Part shown: positions 10,387 to 22,955 of the stretch, in pieces
How the letters are laid out: each line of letters opens with the position of its first letter
How positions within the stretch are numbered: position 1 is the first letter of the stretch
Assembly: GCA_023053685.1 (NCBI GenBank)
Contig: JALIGW010000001.1
Span: 74,502,240-74,566,239 of the forward strand
DNA from: Diadophis punctatus similis
Lineage: Eukaryota; Chordata; Lepidosauria; Squamata; Dipsadidae
DNA: 64,000 nt
Direction: 5' to 3'
Program-made: the position numbers and the translations under genes
The notes under the pieces: generated by a model
The model's database searches: none
Seen by the model: only the letters and a program-made list of their open reading frames with translations
What the model was told of the DNA's origin: nothing

Positions 10387-12688
10387 ACCACTGAAACACT
10401 TTTAGGTTTCAGACTGGGAGCCATAACATGCTTGCATTTCAGATACACCATCTCCATTTTCATCTGGCATTGCCACTGGGATTTCTGGGAAGTCTCAGGA
10501 TTTTACAGAATCTCAGTGATGCCCATATTTCAGGATTGTTCATCATTTATTATTAAAAAAAAAAACTAGCTTCAACCTTCCAGCCAAGCTTTGCAAATTA
10601 TAATTTATATACAGAATACTTCATTCCATCACACATCCTTTCTTTTACCCAATTGAAATTAAATATTTGAGATTGTAAAGTGTGGGATAACTTATTTTTC
10701 TTCTGCATTACTGAATTTTATGTAACATCCCTTTTTTTTAAACTTCGATGTGTACGAATTAAATGCTGGCTTAACGTTGCAGCCTGCAAGGAATGGCTTA
10801 CAGATAATTGGTGCTGGCTTTTCTCTAAGTTGGTAAAACATTTGTCATATTTAATTCTATAAGGCTCATCTGCATTGGGTAGACAGTGCTGCCTGCTCTT
10901 CATCTTCAGCCATCTTCCCTGGTTTATCTTCCTCTACTTCATGATCTTGGGCCACTTCCAACAAACAAGCCTTTAGCAATATAAATACTGCCCAATCCAA
11001 TTTGGATTTGCTATGTCAAATTGACCTTTATTAAACCATAAATCTTCAACAGCCAGAGCTGACTAGAATCCGTCTTAGTTGCCAGCCATTACCTCCATCC
11101 CAGTTGTCCTTCCCAGAGTTCTTCTGATGATTTAAGACTCTGCCTCTAATGCCAGTCCAGCATCTGAACCCCTTCCATCTCTCTCCTATGGGAATAATTC
11201 CTATGAGACATTAAAGTATCTTGTAATCCCACCTTCTCCTTATTGGCAAAACTAATACAAAGTGTGTGTCTGAGTTTCTACATGGAGATATGAACAACCA
11301 TCAGGCAGCCATGGATGAATGCAGGATGTCACAACTCTGTCGCTGATTGATGAGATCTATTTAATGTAATTTTGAAATAAAATATGCCCGTATTGTAGTG
11401 GCTGAATACAGCCCTGCTTTACCTTCACCTCATTAGAGATTTCCAATAGAATGGGTTATCTTGCTTAAGCCTTTTCCTACATGCACCCCTATTGACACTT
11501 TGTGGCCTTCTTGTCCAGCTAACTGGAAAAAAGAGAGTTGATATACCTATAGCCTAGGTATGAAGTATGAAGAAAGAAGCAGCACCAAAACCATAATCAA
11601 TAGAGAGCAAGTCAGTTAACTCCAGGGCTGAAAGAGAACTGTATTGATGGAAATTCATGACCGAGGATAACCAGTGCCATTCATGTCACGATGTGAATAT
11701 TGTCAGTTGTGAGTCTATGCAGGGTGATACACCCCTATCCTAAATACTATGGTACTTCCCAATACAAGCAGGACACGTGATATGATGTTCTGCACATGTC
11801 TACATTCCTATCCACCATTAATCACTTCTGTTATACCTTCCGACCTGGAAGGACGTGTTATGTAGCAAAGATGTAGTTTATTCAGGATTTATTGTTTTAT
11901 ATTGTTTTGTACTGAAATAAATATTTTCTATTAGACATTTTAACCTCGGTTTTATTTATAAGTATTTGAATTCCAAGCAAAAGATCCAATGTCGCCTCTA
12001 CGGGGGAATTCTTCCCTTAACAATTCAGAACTTTAAAAGTGATAATTAGCTGTTTGAATTGTACCTAGAAAAAAAGCGGAAGGCAATGCATCCAAAGCTA
12101 CATAAGTCCTGAATGTTGGACCAGTTATAATTTCTGGGGGGTTTTCAAGCCCCATGTACAGCAAGTTGAAGAGATTACTAAGCATGAGTAACTGTGAGCA
12201 AGACCCCTGGTCCAGAAAAGGTGCAATTGGCCCACAAAATTAGCACGCGCAAAGACACCCTCTCCCCCCACCTACTGCTTCCACCTGTTCTGTGGGCAGG
12301 AACCAAGAATTCAAGAGGACTCCAAAATTGGCACCAACTCTGTCAGGGAAGTGCTACCCTTTCAAGAATTTTAAGTTGACAATTCACTGGACTCCAGAAG
12401 AGCACCAAACCCCCAAACCATTCTTTCTTGCCAGTATTGAATTGTAGGTGATTCCTTCCCATACCAGGCATGGTAACAAGCTGAACATCAGCTGTCACCC
12501 ACCAGCTACAGGCTGCAACAAAGTTCCAGAATCATATAATTATGAATCACATAATTAATTACAAATATCTTATGTGTGATGATGAGAATAATCATAAGGA
12601 ATGCCACCAAAGCTGGAGTTGGGAAATGCTGGAGCAGATGACCAAGGAATCCAACTGTGACCTCATGGCCAGCAAGACCTGGAAGTAG
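10387..12688. other. intergenic, nothing recognised
   Basis: Long AT-rich stretch with no family-like reading frame and no clear repeat boundaries. Confidence 0.45.
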
Positions 12689-12927
12689 GAGCCGGGGTGG
12701 CGCAGTGGTTAAAAGCAGCACTGCAACCTACTTCAGCTGACTGCTAGTTCAGCAGTTCAGCTGTTCAAATCTCACCGGCTGTTCAAATCTCACTCAGCCT
12801 TCCATCCTTCTGAGGTGGGTAAAATGAGGACCCAGATTGTTGGGGGCAATATGATGAACTCTGTAAACCACTTAGAGAGGGCTGTAAAGCAGGTATATAA
12901 GGTATACAAGTCTAAGTGCTAAGTGCT
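12689..12927 (+). mobile_element. tRNA-derived squamate SINE with internal duplication
   Basis: Same family as 10146..10386. The B-box region is duplicated (GTTCAAATCTCACCGGCT followed at once by GTTCAAATCTCACTCAGCC, about 12763..12800), and the 3' tail is AAGTGCTAAGTGCTAAG. A short possible target duplication AAGTAG flanks it. Confidence 0.85.
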
Positions 12928-13692
12928 AAGTAGTCAATGGACATAATTATGATTGGTCCACATGTAATAAAGCAGGGGTCAACATGGCACCTTGGCAAAG
13001 CTGGAATGCAGACAGTGGAATGCCATGTTCTCCTTCAACCAATAGTGACATAAGGAAAATGAAATAACCACGAGGCCTTGAGCATTGACTGGACAGGAGC
13101 AGTTATTGTGTTATACAGGAGTTCTCAGAAACAATAAGATGACTTCACAGCAATTACTTAAATGACTCAAGAGCCACTACCACAAATCTGAGCTGTAAGG
13201 TATTTCTATGAAACAAATTTATTCGGCTGTAATCACACACTTTTCATGGCAAAGTTATTTTCATTGAAAAAGAGAAGCATTCATATGTAATTGTCACTGG
13301 ATTTCTACAGCGGAGCTGCCTAAACTGGCCCTCAGCATGAGTCATCCTTTTTTCTCAGCTGACATTTTATAGTTGCTATTTTCTTCATGAAATTCATGAA
13401 TTTTGACACTTTTTGTGCTAGTGAATCAGAGGCAGTCTTACATAAATATTTTACATAAGAACCGCATGGCCAACTATTATGATGCTTCTCTTAGTACCTC
13501 TGTTAATAGCACTTGTTGATTTATTTGCATAAATTGCAAGTTATTTTTCCTCTATTTAAAGGCCATTCATAGTTTGTTCTTGCACATGTTCCAATATAGA
13601 CCACTCAAGTGAGAGTTCCATTTCCCTTGTGCACTGGAAACAATTTTTTTTTTAATTGTCAGAATAATGAAGATTTAAATGTTGACCAGCTG
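12928..13692. other. intergenic, nothing recognised
   Basis: No supported gene or repeat. Confidence 0.4.
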
Positions 13693-14020
13693 ATGTAAGT
13701 CTGTAAACTGAAATGCTGATGCAATGAGAATGAGTCAGCAGGGTTACTGCCACTTTAAGAAGCTGTCTATATAAAGGGAGGCCATGAGAGGGCATATCTC
13801 TCTCTCCTAGTATATCTTTCCCCTATGGTGTTCTATCTGCATTGTAGTTCTCCATGTAGTGGTGAAGATTGATTGCTTGTCTGGTATGTGCCTACCACAT
13901 ATATGTATGTATATAGAAGTCTTGTATATAAACCACTGTTTGTAAGACAAACCTCTGTGTACTGTTTTTTGCTCCTGGATTGTCTCAAAATAATAGTCAC
14001 GCTGTGCACACTCTGACACA
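13693..14020 (+). mobile_element. possible solo LTR
   Basis: The segment starts TGTAAGTCTG and ends CTGACACA (TG...CA). It contains an AP-1-like TGAGTCAGCA (13732..13741), a strong TATA box in TATATAAAGGG (about 13768..13778) and a downstream TATAAACCACTGTTTG. The promoter layout is LTR-like. I found no convincing target duplication and no second copy in the window, so an isolated promoter-like sequence is the alternative. Confidence 0.35.
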
Positions 14021-14882
14021 TCTATTGCCTCCAGAGTTTAGGTCACTACCATATACATATACACATACATATACATATACTGGTACATGTATGCGTATAA
14101 TTGTGAGCATGATAAAGGCAACAGTGAGTTGGCTTGCAAGAATATAACATCTATGTTTTGTACTTATTTTTATTAGATATCATTTGAGTAAATTTTACAA
14201 ATTATATACCATATGAATTCTTAAGAATTCTTAAGTTGGTGATAATTAAAAGTTGCATTTGAAGGAACAGAACCAGAGAAGAATTGTACTACGGTATTAG
14301 ATGACATTGTCAGAGGATAGCCAAGTATAATAACCTATCCAAACACACAAAGCTAATATCTTAATTAAAATATGTATTAGCATGTACAAACTAAGATGGA
14401 CATTAATGAATAAGAATGAATGAGAGAGCACAGAAAAAAGATGAGAGCTATTTGAATACTGAAGAACGAATTAGAATGGTAACTTTATTAGTAGCTGCTT
14501 AGAAAATGATTTAGGTATTCATATCCATGCTTGGCAAAAGAATGGACCAAACAATTGGAATGGATAAAACCATGATTGGTTTGAGTGGTTTATTTTGTTT
14601 TTTTGATGGTTTATTTTTATTTTTTTGCTGTTCAGCCAGCCACTGACAAAAGTATGACTATGCAAGAGAAAATGTATTGTATTGTATTTGTTCTTTGAGA
14701 GGAAGGGTATGATTGTATTATGGAGTGTTTTGCATAAATATGATTTGAAGGATGATTGCTCAATGTGATAAGAACAGTATATGATGAAACTAAAGAGGTA
14801 TGAAAATGAATGGAATATGTTATGTTCAACACTGGGTTGGGAATAAGACTAGGATGTGTGACGTCTCCTTAGTTGTATAATG
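14021..14882. other. intergenic with a short ATACATA simple repeat
   Basis: Imperfect (CATATA)n at 14047..14085. Nothing else is recognised. Confidence 0.4.
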
Positions 14883-15176
14883 CAGAGTTCCCCAGGGTTC
14901 CTGGCTTTGCGGACCGGCGGGTGGTGGTGGTGGTGAGAGAGAATGGTTCTATGTGAGTGGCCGGCAAGTGTATGCACATCCACGCAGCTCTATTTGCGCA
15001 AGTGGTGTGCATGTGCGCCTGCCACTCACGCAAATGGAGCGCACACATGCACAGGCTTGCCCGCTGCTCATGAAGTGAGGATGCACATGCGTTCGCTCGC
15101 TGGCTGTTTCCATGACCCAGTTGCAATCCCCTCAAGGCCAACTAGTGGACCATGGCCCACAGGCTGGGAACCCCTG
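14883..15176. mobile_element. hAT-type MITE (GGTTCCCAG family)
   Basis: The ends are CAGAGTTCCCCAGG and GCTGGGAACCCCTG. The 8-bp TSD GTATAATG is perfect (14875..14882 and 15177..15184). The interior is GC-rich and non-coding. Confidence 0.9.
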
Positions 15177-15564
15177 GTATAATGTGTTTATGGGTTAAAT
15201 ATATAAGAGATACTTGCAATGGTAGGAAAATGAATGTAAGTATATTTTTCATGCTAGTGATGTAGTACTGTTAGTTGACAGGCTGAATGATTTACAGCCA
15301 ACATTAGGCTATATAATAGATAGATATAATGATTATGAAATTTAAAGACCAAGGTACTTACATTTGACAGGAAAAGTGGAATGAATATTTGCAAATACTT
15401 CCTAACTACAGTACATTATCACCTTTAAGATCATGTGAATTCAACTTTTCAGTGAAATTTTATTCACTGAATATAAGAATTTATTTATTTATTTATTTGT
15501 CAAGCACATATTAGATAACATATATAGGTATAAACATGATTTGAATACATGAAATGAATACGAA
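15177..15564. other. intergenic, nothing recognised
   Basis: AT-rich, with a short (TTTA)n at 15481..15500. Confidence 0.4.
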
Positions 15565-16253
15565 TAAAAGGGAACATTAAACTGCCCAAGGAGTTGCTGA
15601 TACAGTTCTACAGAGGAATTATTGAGTCTGTCATCTGCATCTTTATAACTGTCTGGTTTGGTTCTGCAACCCAACAAGACAGACACAGACTTCAGAGGAT
15701 AATCAAAACTGCAGAAAAAACAATTACTGCCAACCTGCCTTTCATTGAGGACCTGTATACTGCACGAGTCAAAAAGACGGCCATGAAAATATTTACTGAG
15801 CCCTCACATCCTGGACATAAATTGTTTCAACTCCTACCCTCAAAACGATGCTATAGAACACTGCACACCAAGACAACTAGACACAAGAACAGTTTTTTCC
15901 TGAATGCCATCACTCTGCTAAACAAATAATTCCCTCACCACTGTCAAACTATTCACTAAGGCAGCATTACTATAATCTTTTCATCGTTCCTATCACCCAT
16001 CTCCTCCCACTGACTGTATGACTGTAACTTGTTGCTTGTATCCTTACAATTTATATTAATATTGTTTCCTGATTGCTTCTTTGTACCCTATGACAATCAT
16101 TAAGTGTTGTACCTCATGATTCTTGACAAATGTATCTTTTCTTTTATGTACACTGAGAGCATATGCATCAAAGACAAATTCCTTGTGTGTCCAATCACAC
16201 TTGGGCAATAAAGAATTCTGTTCTGTTCTGTTCCATTCTATTCTATTCTCTAG
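15565..16253 (+). mobile_element. 3' end of a non-LTR retrotransposon (Rex1/CR1-L3-like)
   Basis: A frame at 15594..15929 encodes a typical LINE reverse-transcriptase C-terminus (TVWFGSATQQDRHRLQRII, then DPSHPGH-like EPSHPGHKLFQLLPS, then NSFFLNAITLLN) and ends in a stop. The 3' UTR ends CACTTGGGCAATAAAGAATTC, and the tail is a TTCTG/TTCTA pentanucleotide run (16215..16250). AATAG-type tails of this kind are described for snake CR1-L3 LINEs. 5'-truncated. Confidence 0.8.
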
Positions 16254-16827
16254 AGATGGGCCCTTCAAGGCATGGTCCATCTTTTAAATCAGAATTAGCT
16301 ATGCACTATTAACTGTCAACAGTTCCTTTGTTCTGCTAATGGGTGTTTGCTATTGCAGCCCTTGTGCTCATTAACCTTTGTCAGTGACTCAGCTTGTAGC
16401 TCCTTCCGCTAACTCATGCAGTTTTAAGATCTGGAGGGAGCTGCTGTCCATGTTAAGAATATGAATCCCCCTTACTGAAGGATAAAATTCCTCCCCTTAC
16501 CGATTAACTCTTGCTTCCCCTGTCATGTTCAGGGGAACATCAGTTGAATTCATCAGGATAAAGTTCAACTTGCATTTCCAGTATTAATGTGTTTTGTAAG
16601 ATATCTGTTTCTGAGAACCCCAATAGTGAGAAATTGAGGGAGTTATTCCTTTGATGAATGCATACTTGCAGAGTATAGACAGATATAGATCTTTCCCACA
16701 AGATAAGCTTGCAATTTTTAAAAAAATTAGTAAAAACTAGCAGCTCATTTTGACGATAAAAGAAGTAGTGATCAAATATGGCGCTAAATGCATTTACTCC
16801 GCTTTGCATGCTCTTCTGTGGCTAACC
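16254..16827. other. intergenic, nothing recognised
   Basis: No supported feature. Confidence 0.4.
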
Positions 16828-17056
16828 GAAATAGCAATAGTAATAGCACTTAGACTTATATACCGCTTCATAGTGCTTTACAGCCCTCTCTAAGCGGTTT
16901 ACAGAGTTCAGCATATTGCCCCCAACAATCTGGGTCCTCATTTTACCCACCTCGGAAGGATGGAAGGCTGAGTCAACCTTGAGCCGGTGAGATTTGAACA
17001 GCTGAACTGCTGAACTGCAGTGCTGCATTTTAACCACTGCGCCACCTCGGCTCTTA
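16828..17056 (-). mobile_element. tRNA-derived squamate SINE
   Basis: Reverse orientation of the 10146 family. The head with its A-box complement (CCACTGCGCCACCTCGGCTC) is at about 17034..17053, and the AATAGCAATAGTAATAGC tail complement is at 16829..16846. Confidence 0.85.
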
Positions 17057-17765
17057 CCGGCAACAAATCATTTTGTTGCCTGAAGCAAAGAACAAGATGG
17101 CCGTTTCCCCCATTCTATAGGCTGTCATTTTATGTACAATGCAGCACCCAACTGCACCATGTGGAAGAGTAATGAATTGTGCCTGTGCCATACAAGCTGA
17201 AGCGTATGGTCTCAGGTGTCTGGCTGCCAGCATGCTCAGTCTACCACCTTTATTGTGATTCATTGAAAGAAAGAGATCAGGCGAAGTTAGATGGTCCTAG
17301 TTCACTGATCACCTGCTTCATTGGATAGGGACAAATGGAGTCTGCTTAGTATTTTCCTTCTGGAGTGGTTGTTCTGCTCTGGACTGTAACCAAATTATTG
17401 ATCTATCCAGTTTTACTCCAAGCATCCTAATGTTCTCTGAACAAACTTAAATACATCCTCATGCGATGTGACAGTCTGTTTTAAAGTGAAAGTTAGAAAT
17501 ATAAGCATTAATTCATGTTTGTTTGTCAGTTCATTGTCAGTTCAGAAAAATTTACTACAGTTTTGTCAAAGATGTCTGTGGAGATTCTCAGTTATCCAGG
17601 TCATGGTTGTCCAGGTCATGGTTGTCCCAAAGGTGCTTTTTTTCAAAAGCAATTGGACTTTGTTTTTCCTCAAAGACATTTCGTTTCTCATCCAAGAAGC
17701 TTCTTCAGTTCAGTTTTGTCAAAGATGTTCCCATCTGGATATAATGGATTACAACTCCTGTTACC
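17057..17765. other. intergenic; contains one copy of a dispersed repeat
   Basis: The part at about 17590..17735 (CCCAAAGGTGCTTTTT, CATCCAAGAAGCTTCTTCAG) recurs at about 21655..21800 (CATCCAAGAAGCTTCTTCAG, CACCTTTGGGACAACC). I recognise it as a dispersed squamate repeat but cannot name the class. The rest is unremarkable. Confidence 0.5.
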
Positions 17766-17870
17766 TATAACAGATAACAGATTAACAGAGTTGGAAGGGA
17801 CCTTGCAGGTCATCTAGTCCAACCCCCTGCCTGCCCAAGCAGGAGACTCTTACATCTGCCTCTACCTGAT
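17766..17870 (-). mobile_element. CR1 3' tail fragment
   Basis: AACAGAGTTGGAAGGGACCT followed by CATCTAGTCCAACCCCCTGC is the complement of the CR1 3' terminus, as at 7500 and 40492. Only about 100 bp remain. Confidence 0.8.
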
Positions 17871-18586
17871 GATGATTGGATTCTTGCTAATTTGTTTGGT
17901 CAAGAGGGCACCAGAGTTATCCCATAGTTTGCATAACACTTGCATGATGCAGCTTTCAAGCTGTGCTTACATATTATAAATGTTTCTTTGTCATTTTTTT
18001 TGTTGAACCTGAAACATTATTTTTATTTCTGGTGAAGTATTCCACTATGATTCCCTAATAGGGAGTGGTTGAATAGACACATTCTTTTCTTACTTGCTTC
18101 TCAAAACTTTTTTTTTTTAAAGACTTTCTTTGTAACTGGTTAGGTGAGCAGGCACACATTTTGCAAGGGGTTTTTCCTGGAGATCTGTCCATTGGCATGG
18201 ACAGAGTGTAGAAAGATGCAGCTGAAAATATTGATTATACAGATTGATCATCTTCAAATTGCCTTTTAAACTATTACAAAAAGGACTAAACAGCACAAGA
18301 TCTCCATAAGGAAAGAAACCAACAACTCTGTCATTGAAAACATTTTGTTTCCAACATATTGTCTCACTCAATCTCAAAATGCAGGCATCAGTGAGGTATT
18401 TAAATTTTGTCTATCACCCCATTTTATGCCTTTTTGAGGTATGCTTAGCGGAGGGTGTGGATAAGGCATAAAATGCCACATGTTGAAACACATAAAGTGT
18501 GGGGTGGTTCTGTTTTGGAATTCAGCCCCAGGAAATCCCCTTACAGTTATCAGAAAAGATAGGATAGAGAAACATGGATAAAATAT

Positions 18587-18751
18587 AGAGGAGGAGGAGG
18601 AGGAGGAGGAGGAGGAGGAGGAGGAGGAGGAGGAGGAGAAAAGAAGAGGAGGAAAAGAAGAAGAAGAAGAAGAAGAAGAAGAAGAAGAAGAAGAAGAAGA
18701 AGAAGAAGAAGAAGAAGAAGAAGAAGAAGAAGAAGAAGAAGAAGAAGAAGA
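18587..18751. repeat. (GGA)n to (GAA)n microsatellite
   Basis: A long purine tract on the plus strand that changes from GGA to GAA units around 18640..18660. Confidence 0.98.
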
Positions 18752-20029
18752 GATCTTTCTATTATCTAAATCTCAACTTTTATTTCTCTGCTGATGTTTG
18801 TGCATCTTTTTTCCCCTCATAGTTTTGCTGACATGAAGTAGAGAGGGTGCAGTCAAATGGAAAATAACATCAGAAGTTGAAAATGCATTGAACTGATTTT
18901 CATTCAAGAACATGACAAAGACAAAACATGTAAAATCTCTCCTCTCCATGCAGGATTCTCAATACAGCTTGCCACTCTCTTCCCAGAACATCTGCCCAAA
19001 TCTATTGTCTCTTGTAGCTTTACTCTTAAACTCATGAGAATCCTTACTTTGTTCGTTCTTCTTCCAATCTATAATACAGGATTGATTACATATTGTTGAA
19101 TATATAATTTCTGTTTAATTTCAAGAGTACCGGCTCTTGGAAACATAGCAGAATTCTACATCTACGATTTTTTCTTTACATTTGATGCTTATTCCCCAAA
19201 GAAGAATGATAGATGGCCTCTGTTTTGTTCTACACTTTGGACAATAGTTACTAACCACACTTGTTTTTGTGAGAGTTAATAAATTCATGATTTATGAAAT
19301 ACGTAACTCGCAATTGGCCTTCTTTTATTGTTTACAATAGGGAAAGCAATTGGAAGCCCAGTGTTTATTGATATCATTGTGTAAGGAGGAAGGGAGCTTA
19401 AATCTTCCTTTCTCTTGTTAAGGCCATCTTTATGAAAGACCTGCTTTATGAAATCCCCACTGACACTGAGGGGGTTTAGAAAGAAAGAAAAACCCTTCTA
19501 ATGATGTCAATACATTTCTTTTTTTTAAAAAAAACAAGCTTCCCTCTCTTCATGATGTGATTTCAGTCAGGATTGACTCCCTCATGCTTAATCAACAACA
19601 ACAAAAAGAGCAGTTGCCCTTTTTATATTCGTTTTGTGTTATTTAGAGGAAAACAAGAAGGGGTGGCGAATCTATCTTACTTGTGTTCATCCTTTTTTTT
19701 AATTGAAAAAGTTTTATTAGTACAGAGTACAAACATTTTTTTAAATTTTCTCCCACCCCACCCCCTTCCCTCCCCCCTCCCCCCCCAGACTTCCCAGAGA
19801 GAATACAGGGCATAATATCAATACAATAAATTTGATGAAAAAAGAAAAAAAAAACCACAAAAATCCCTCAACTACATTGTACATTAATAGATTACATCCT
19901 TAAACTTCTATATTTTATATCATCTGAATATAAAATATTAAGTAAAAAAATTAAAGAAAAAATAGAAATAAAGATACGAAGGAGAGAAAAAAAATACAGA
20001 AAAGGCAAAATTAATAATAAAGAAAAAGG
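18752..20029. other. intergenic, low-complexity patches
   Basis: Includes a C-rich tract (19747..19788) and A-rich stretches. No gene is supported. Confidence 0.4.

Positions 20030-20106
<77 letters not shown>
20030..20106. repeat. (TA)n microsatellite
   Basis: About 38 uninterrupted TA dinucleotides. Confidence 0.98.
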
Positions 20107-20110
<4 letters not shown>

Positions 20111-22759
20111 GAACAATTTCTTCCTCCTCCTTTCAATCATTTTTTTTAGGGTAGATGACTTGTGTTCATTCTTATGCACAGATATTTACTGAGCTTTAAT
20201 AGATTGTTCACATTTTCTTTAATTGTACACTGAAATGTTACATCTTTTATCTTGAGGATTCAAATAACTTCTGGATAAAGAACCTATCTCGAATGGACTT
20301 ACCGTCTCAAAGGTGTATTACCTGCCTTTTTCAGCCCTGCAATTTTAAAACCTTTCACTAGAAATTAGGACGGAAGTAAATGCTACCATTGCATTATCTC
20401 CCTTTCCTGGTTCAGTAATGAAATATGCACGATCAAAAAAGGAGTCAAATCTCTTTGTTTACTATAGTCTGCAGACAAGCAAACCAAGCCTACATAAAAA
20501 CCATTCTTATTTACTTATGTGTGTCCAATATGTGTGTCCAAAGAAGCAGTCATGTGCACATGACTTGCTGTGACTATTCTTCAAATATATTTAATCATCT
20601 GGAGGGAACATAATAGTAAATTCAGATCTCTGGAAAAAATGTAGGGTAGTGATATTTGATGTGTGTGTGTGTGAGAGAGAGATATCGCAGTCACACGGAT
20701 ATTGTGTTCTGTAATCTGATGAAACTGAAAGAAGTTGACTCCACAGGACACAGAAACTAAATGATGGGCACTTCCACAATGCCAAAGCTTCTATCTTCAG
20801 TCCCTCAAAAACAGCTTCAAGACAATCAATCCCTGATTGCCTTTATTATCTCCAATTCATTCCAGTAAGGAGTGCAACATCATGCCTCAGTCATGTAGCA
20901 ATAAAAATCCTTTTGCCTGCCCCCTCCATTCTGCATTAGCAATATTTAATAGCACAGGACTGCAGAAGGCCATTAAATGAGGTCACCAGAAGGAAGGAGT
21001 GTGGCTGAAAAGGGGTTTTTTTGTTTTTGTTTTTTTGGTGGGAGATGAGGCTAAGGGTCAGGATGAAAGAAAGAAGCCTCCCAAAGGCAAACTGTCCACA
21101 TTCCTACTATTAAAACTATCCCAGCTTCCCAAATTAGGCTGAAATCATACCACTAACATTAGGCTATTTTGAGGCTATTTGTTCCCCATTGTTTTGAATT
21201 TCAGCAGCATGAGCTCAGAGTGCTAAGAGATTGCAAATGGGATGATGGATTTATGGAGTTACCACTTCTGCACTAAAAGAAAGTAAAATAATTATACCCA
21301 ACCCTTTGCATGACATCCATATTTCACATTAAGTTTATTGCAAAATAAATAAATAAAATAAAAATTTAAAAACCCATTGGTTCCTATCTGAAAAGCCAGA
21401 CAGTGGGGCAAGAGTTCTCAAATTGGAGAAATGGCTTGCCCACAAGCTGCACAGAGTTTCACCTGAGCTGGAAAAACATCTGCTCAGCTACCAAAGAAAG
21501 ATGACCTCACTGGGATCACAGAGGCACAGGACTGATTCTGGAGTGATTCAAATTCCCCATCTGGAAGTGCCATACAGTTTGTTATATGTGGATATATAAT
21601 CCTTTGATTATATCCTTTCAGTCATTTGAAATGATTGTCACTATCCACTGTAATCCCAAAGGTGCTTTTTCAAAAGGCAACTGGACTTGGCTTTTCTTTG
21701 AAGACATTTTGCTTCTCATCCAAGAAGCTTCTTCAGTTCTTCAAGGAAAAACAAAGAAAGTCTAGTTGCATTTTGAAAAATCACCTTTGGGACAACCGTG
21801 ACTTGGATGACTGAGAATCTATATAGATATCCATTGTAGCTATGTTATAAAATATAGACCCCAGCTCCAGCTCCATGGCTGTTAGCTATTACATCTCCTA
21901 GTTCAGGTATACATACCATTTTCCTTTGTTTTTTAAATGAGGATTATTACCGCAGTAATGTGATTGCCAATATATCATACCATTTAGAGCTGGATTTTGT
22001 ACATAGTTCATCATTTATTATATGAGTTTGACTAATCAGGATTTTAAGTAAAGATATTGTCTTCTCCCATATGCCAACCACCAGAATCCAGAGATAGGAA
22101 ACAGAATTTGTTAAAAGTAGTTTAAGTAATTTTGAATCTAGGAATTAACTATGGAAGAGAAAGTTTAGAAAAGTGCTTTCCTTGAGTTAACTTAATGTCC
22201 AGTCTTCCCCAATTTGTACCTTCCAGATATATTGCAACATCACCTCCCAGAATTCCTGTGCATCAGGTTGAGGAAGGTAGATAAACATTGTTTATTACAT
22301 GAAAAATATCACTTGGCTACCCATGGTAGGTGTCGTTATATTTTTGTTCTGTATGGATAAATAATTAGTCATCCAAAGAATAATATATTTGAAAGCATTG
22401 TTCTTGGGCTAAAATAACACATTTTATTCAATCCAGCCTTTCATGTCAGAAGAATACATAGTGTTTAAATGCTCCTAATTCACATGTTAGATCACAGCTT
22501 CCCCTATTCATAAACACTATGTCGCTTAATTATGGCTCCAAAGTTATTCTTCAGTTTTTAATGTCCAAGGAATAATGGAAGAATTTGGGGACAAAGAAGT
22601 TCAGCCAACACTAACTCTGATTCAATATTTTCCATGACAGCTCTCCATGGTTTCGTCCCAGATGCATTGTCATTCAGAGATGTTTCACTGTTCTGCTTTC
22701 AATTTCTTCTAAATAAATCCAGGAATAAAACCTTGGGAGATAGATTTGTTCATATTTTT
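20107..22759. other. intergenic; one dispersed-repeat copy
   Basis: The stretch about 21655..21800 is the second copy of the repeat described for 17590..17735. Here the two ends form an inverted pair (CCCAAAGGTGCTTTTTCAAAA and its partial inverse near 21776..21796). The remainder is unremarkable. Confidence 0.45.
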
Positions 22760-22955
22760 TTATTATTTTATTTATTTATTTATTTATTTTATTTAAACGC
22801 TCTTATAGGCCGCCCAATCCCGTGGGACTCAGGGCGGCGTACAACATGAATAAGAGGCGTACATTTAAAAACAGTCGTCATTAATTTAAGTTAAAAATAT
22901 AATTAAAAAGAAGACATTATAAACACAACATTCAGGGGGAATCTGGTTGTCCTAT

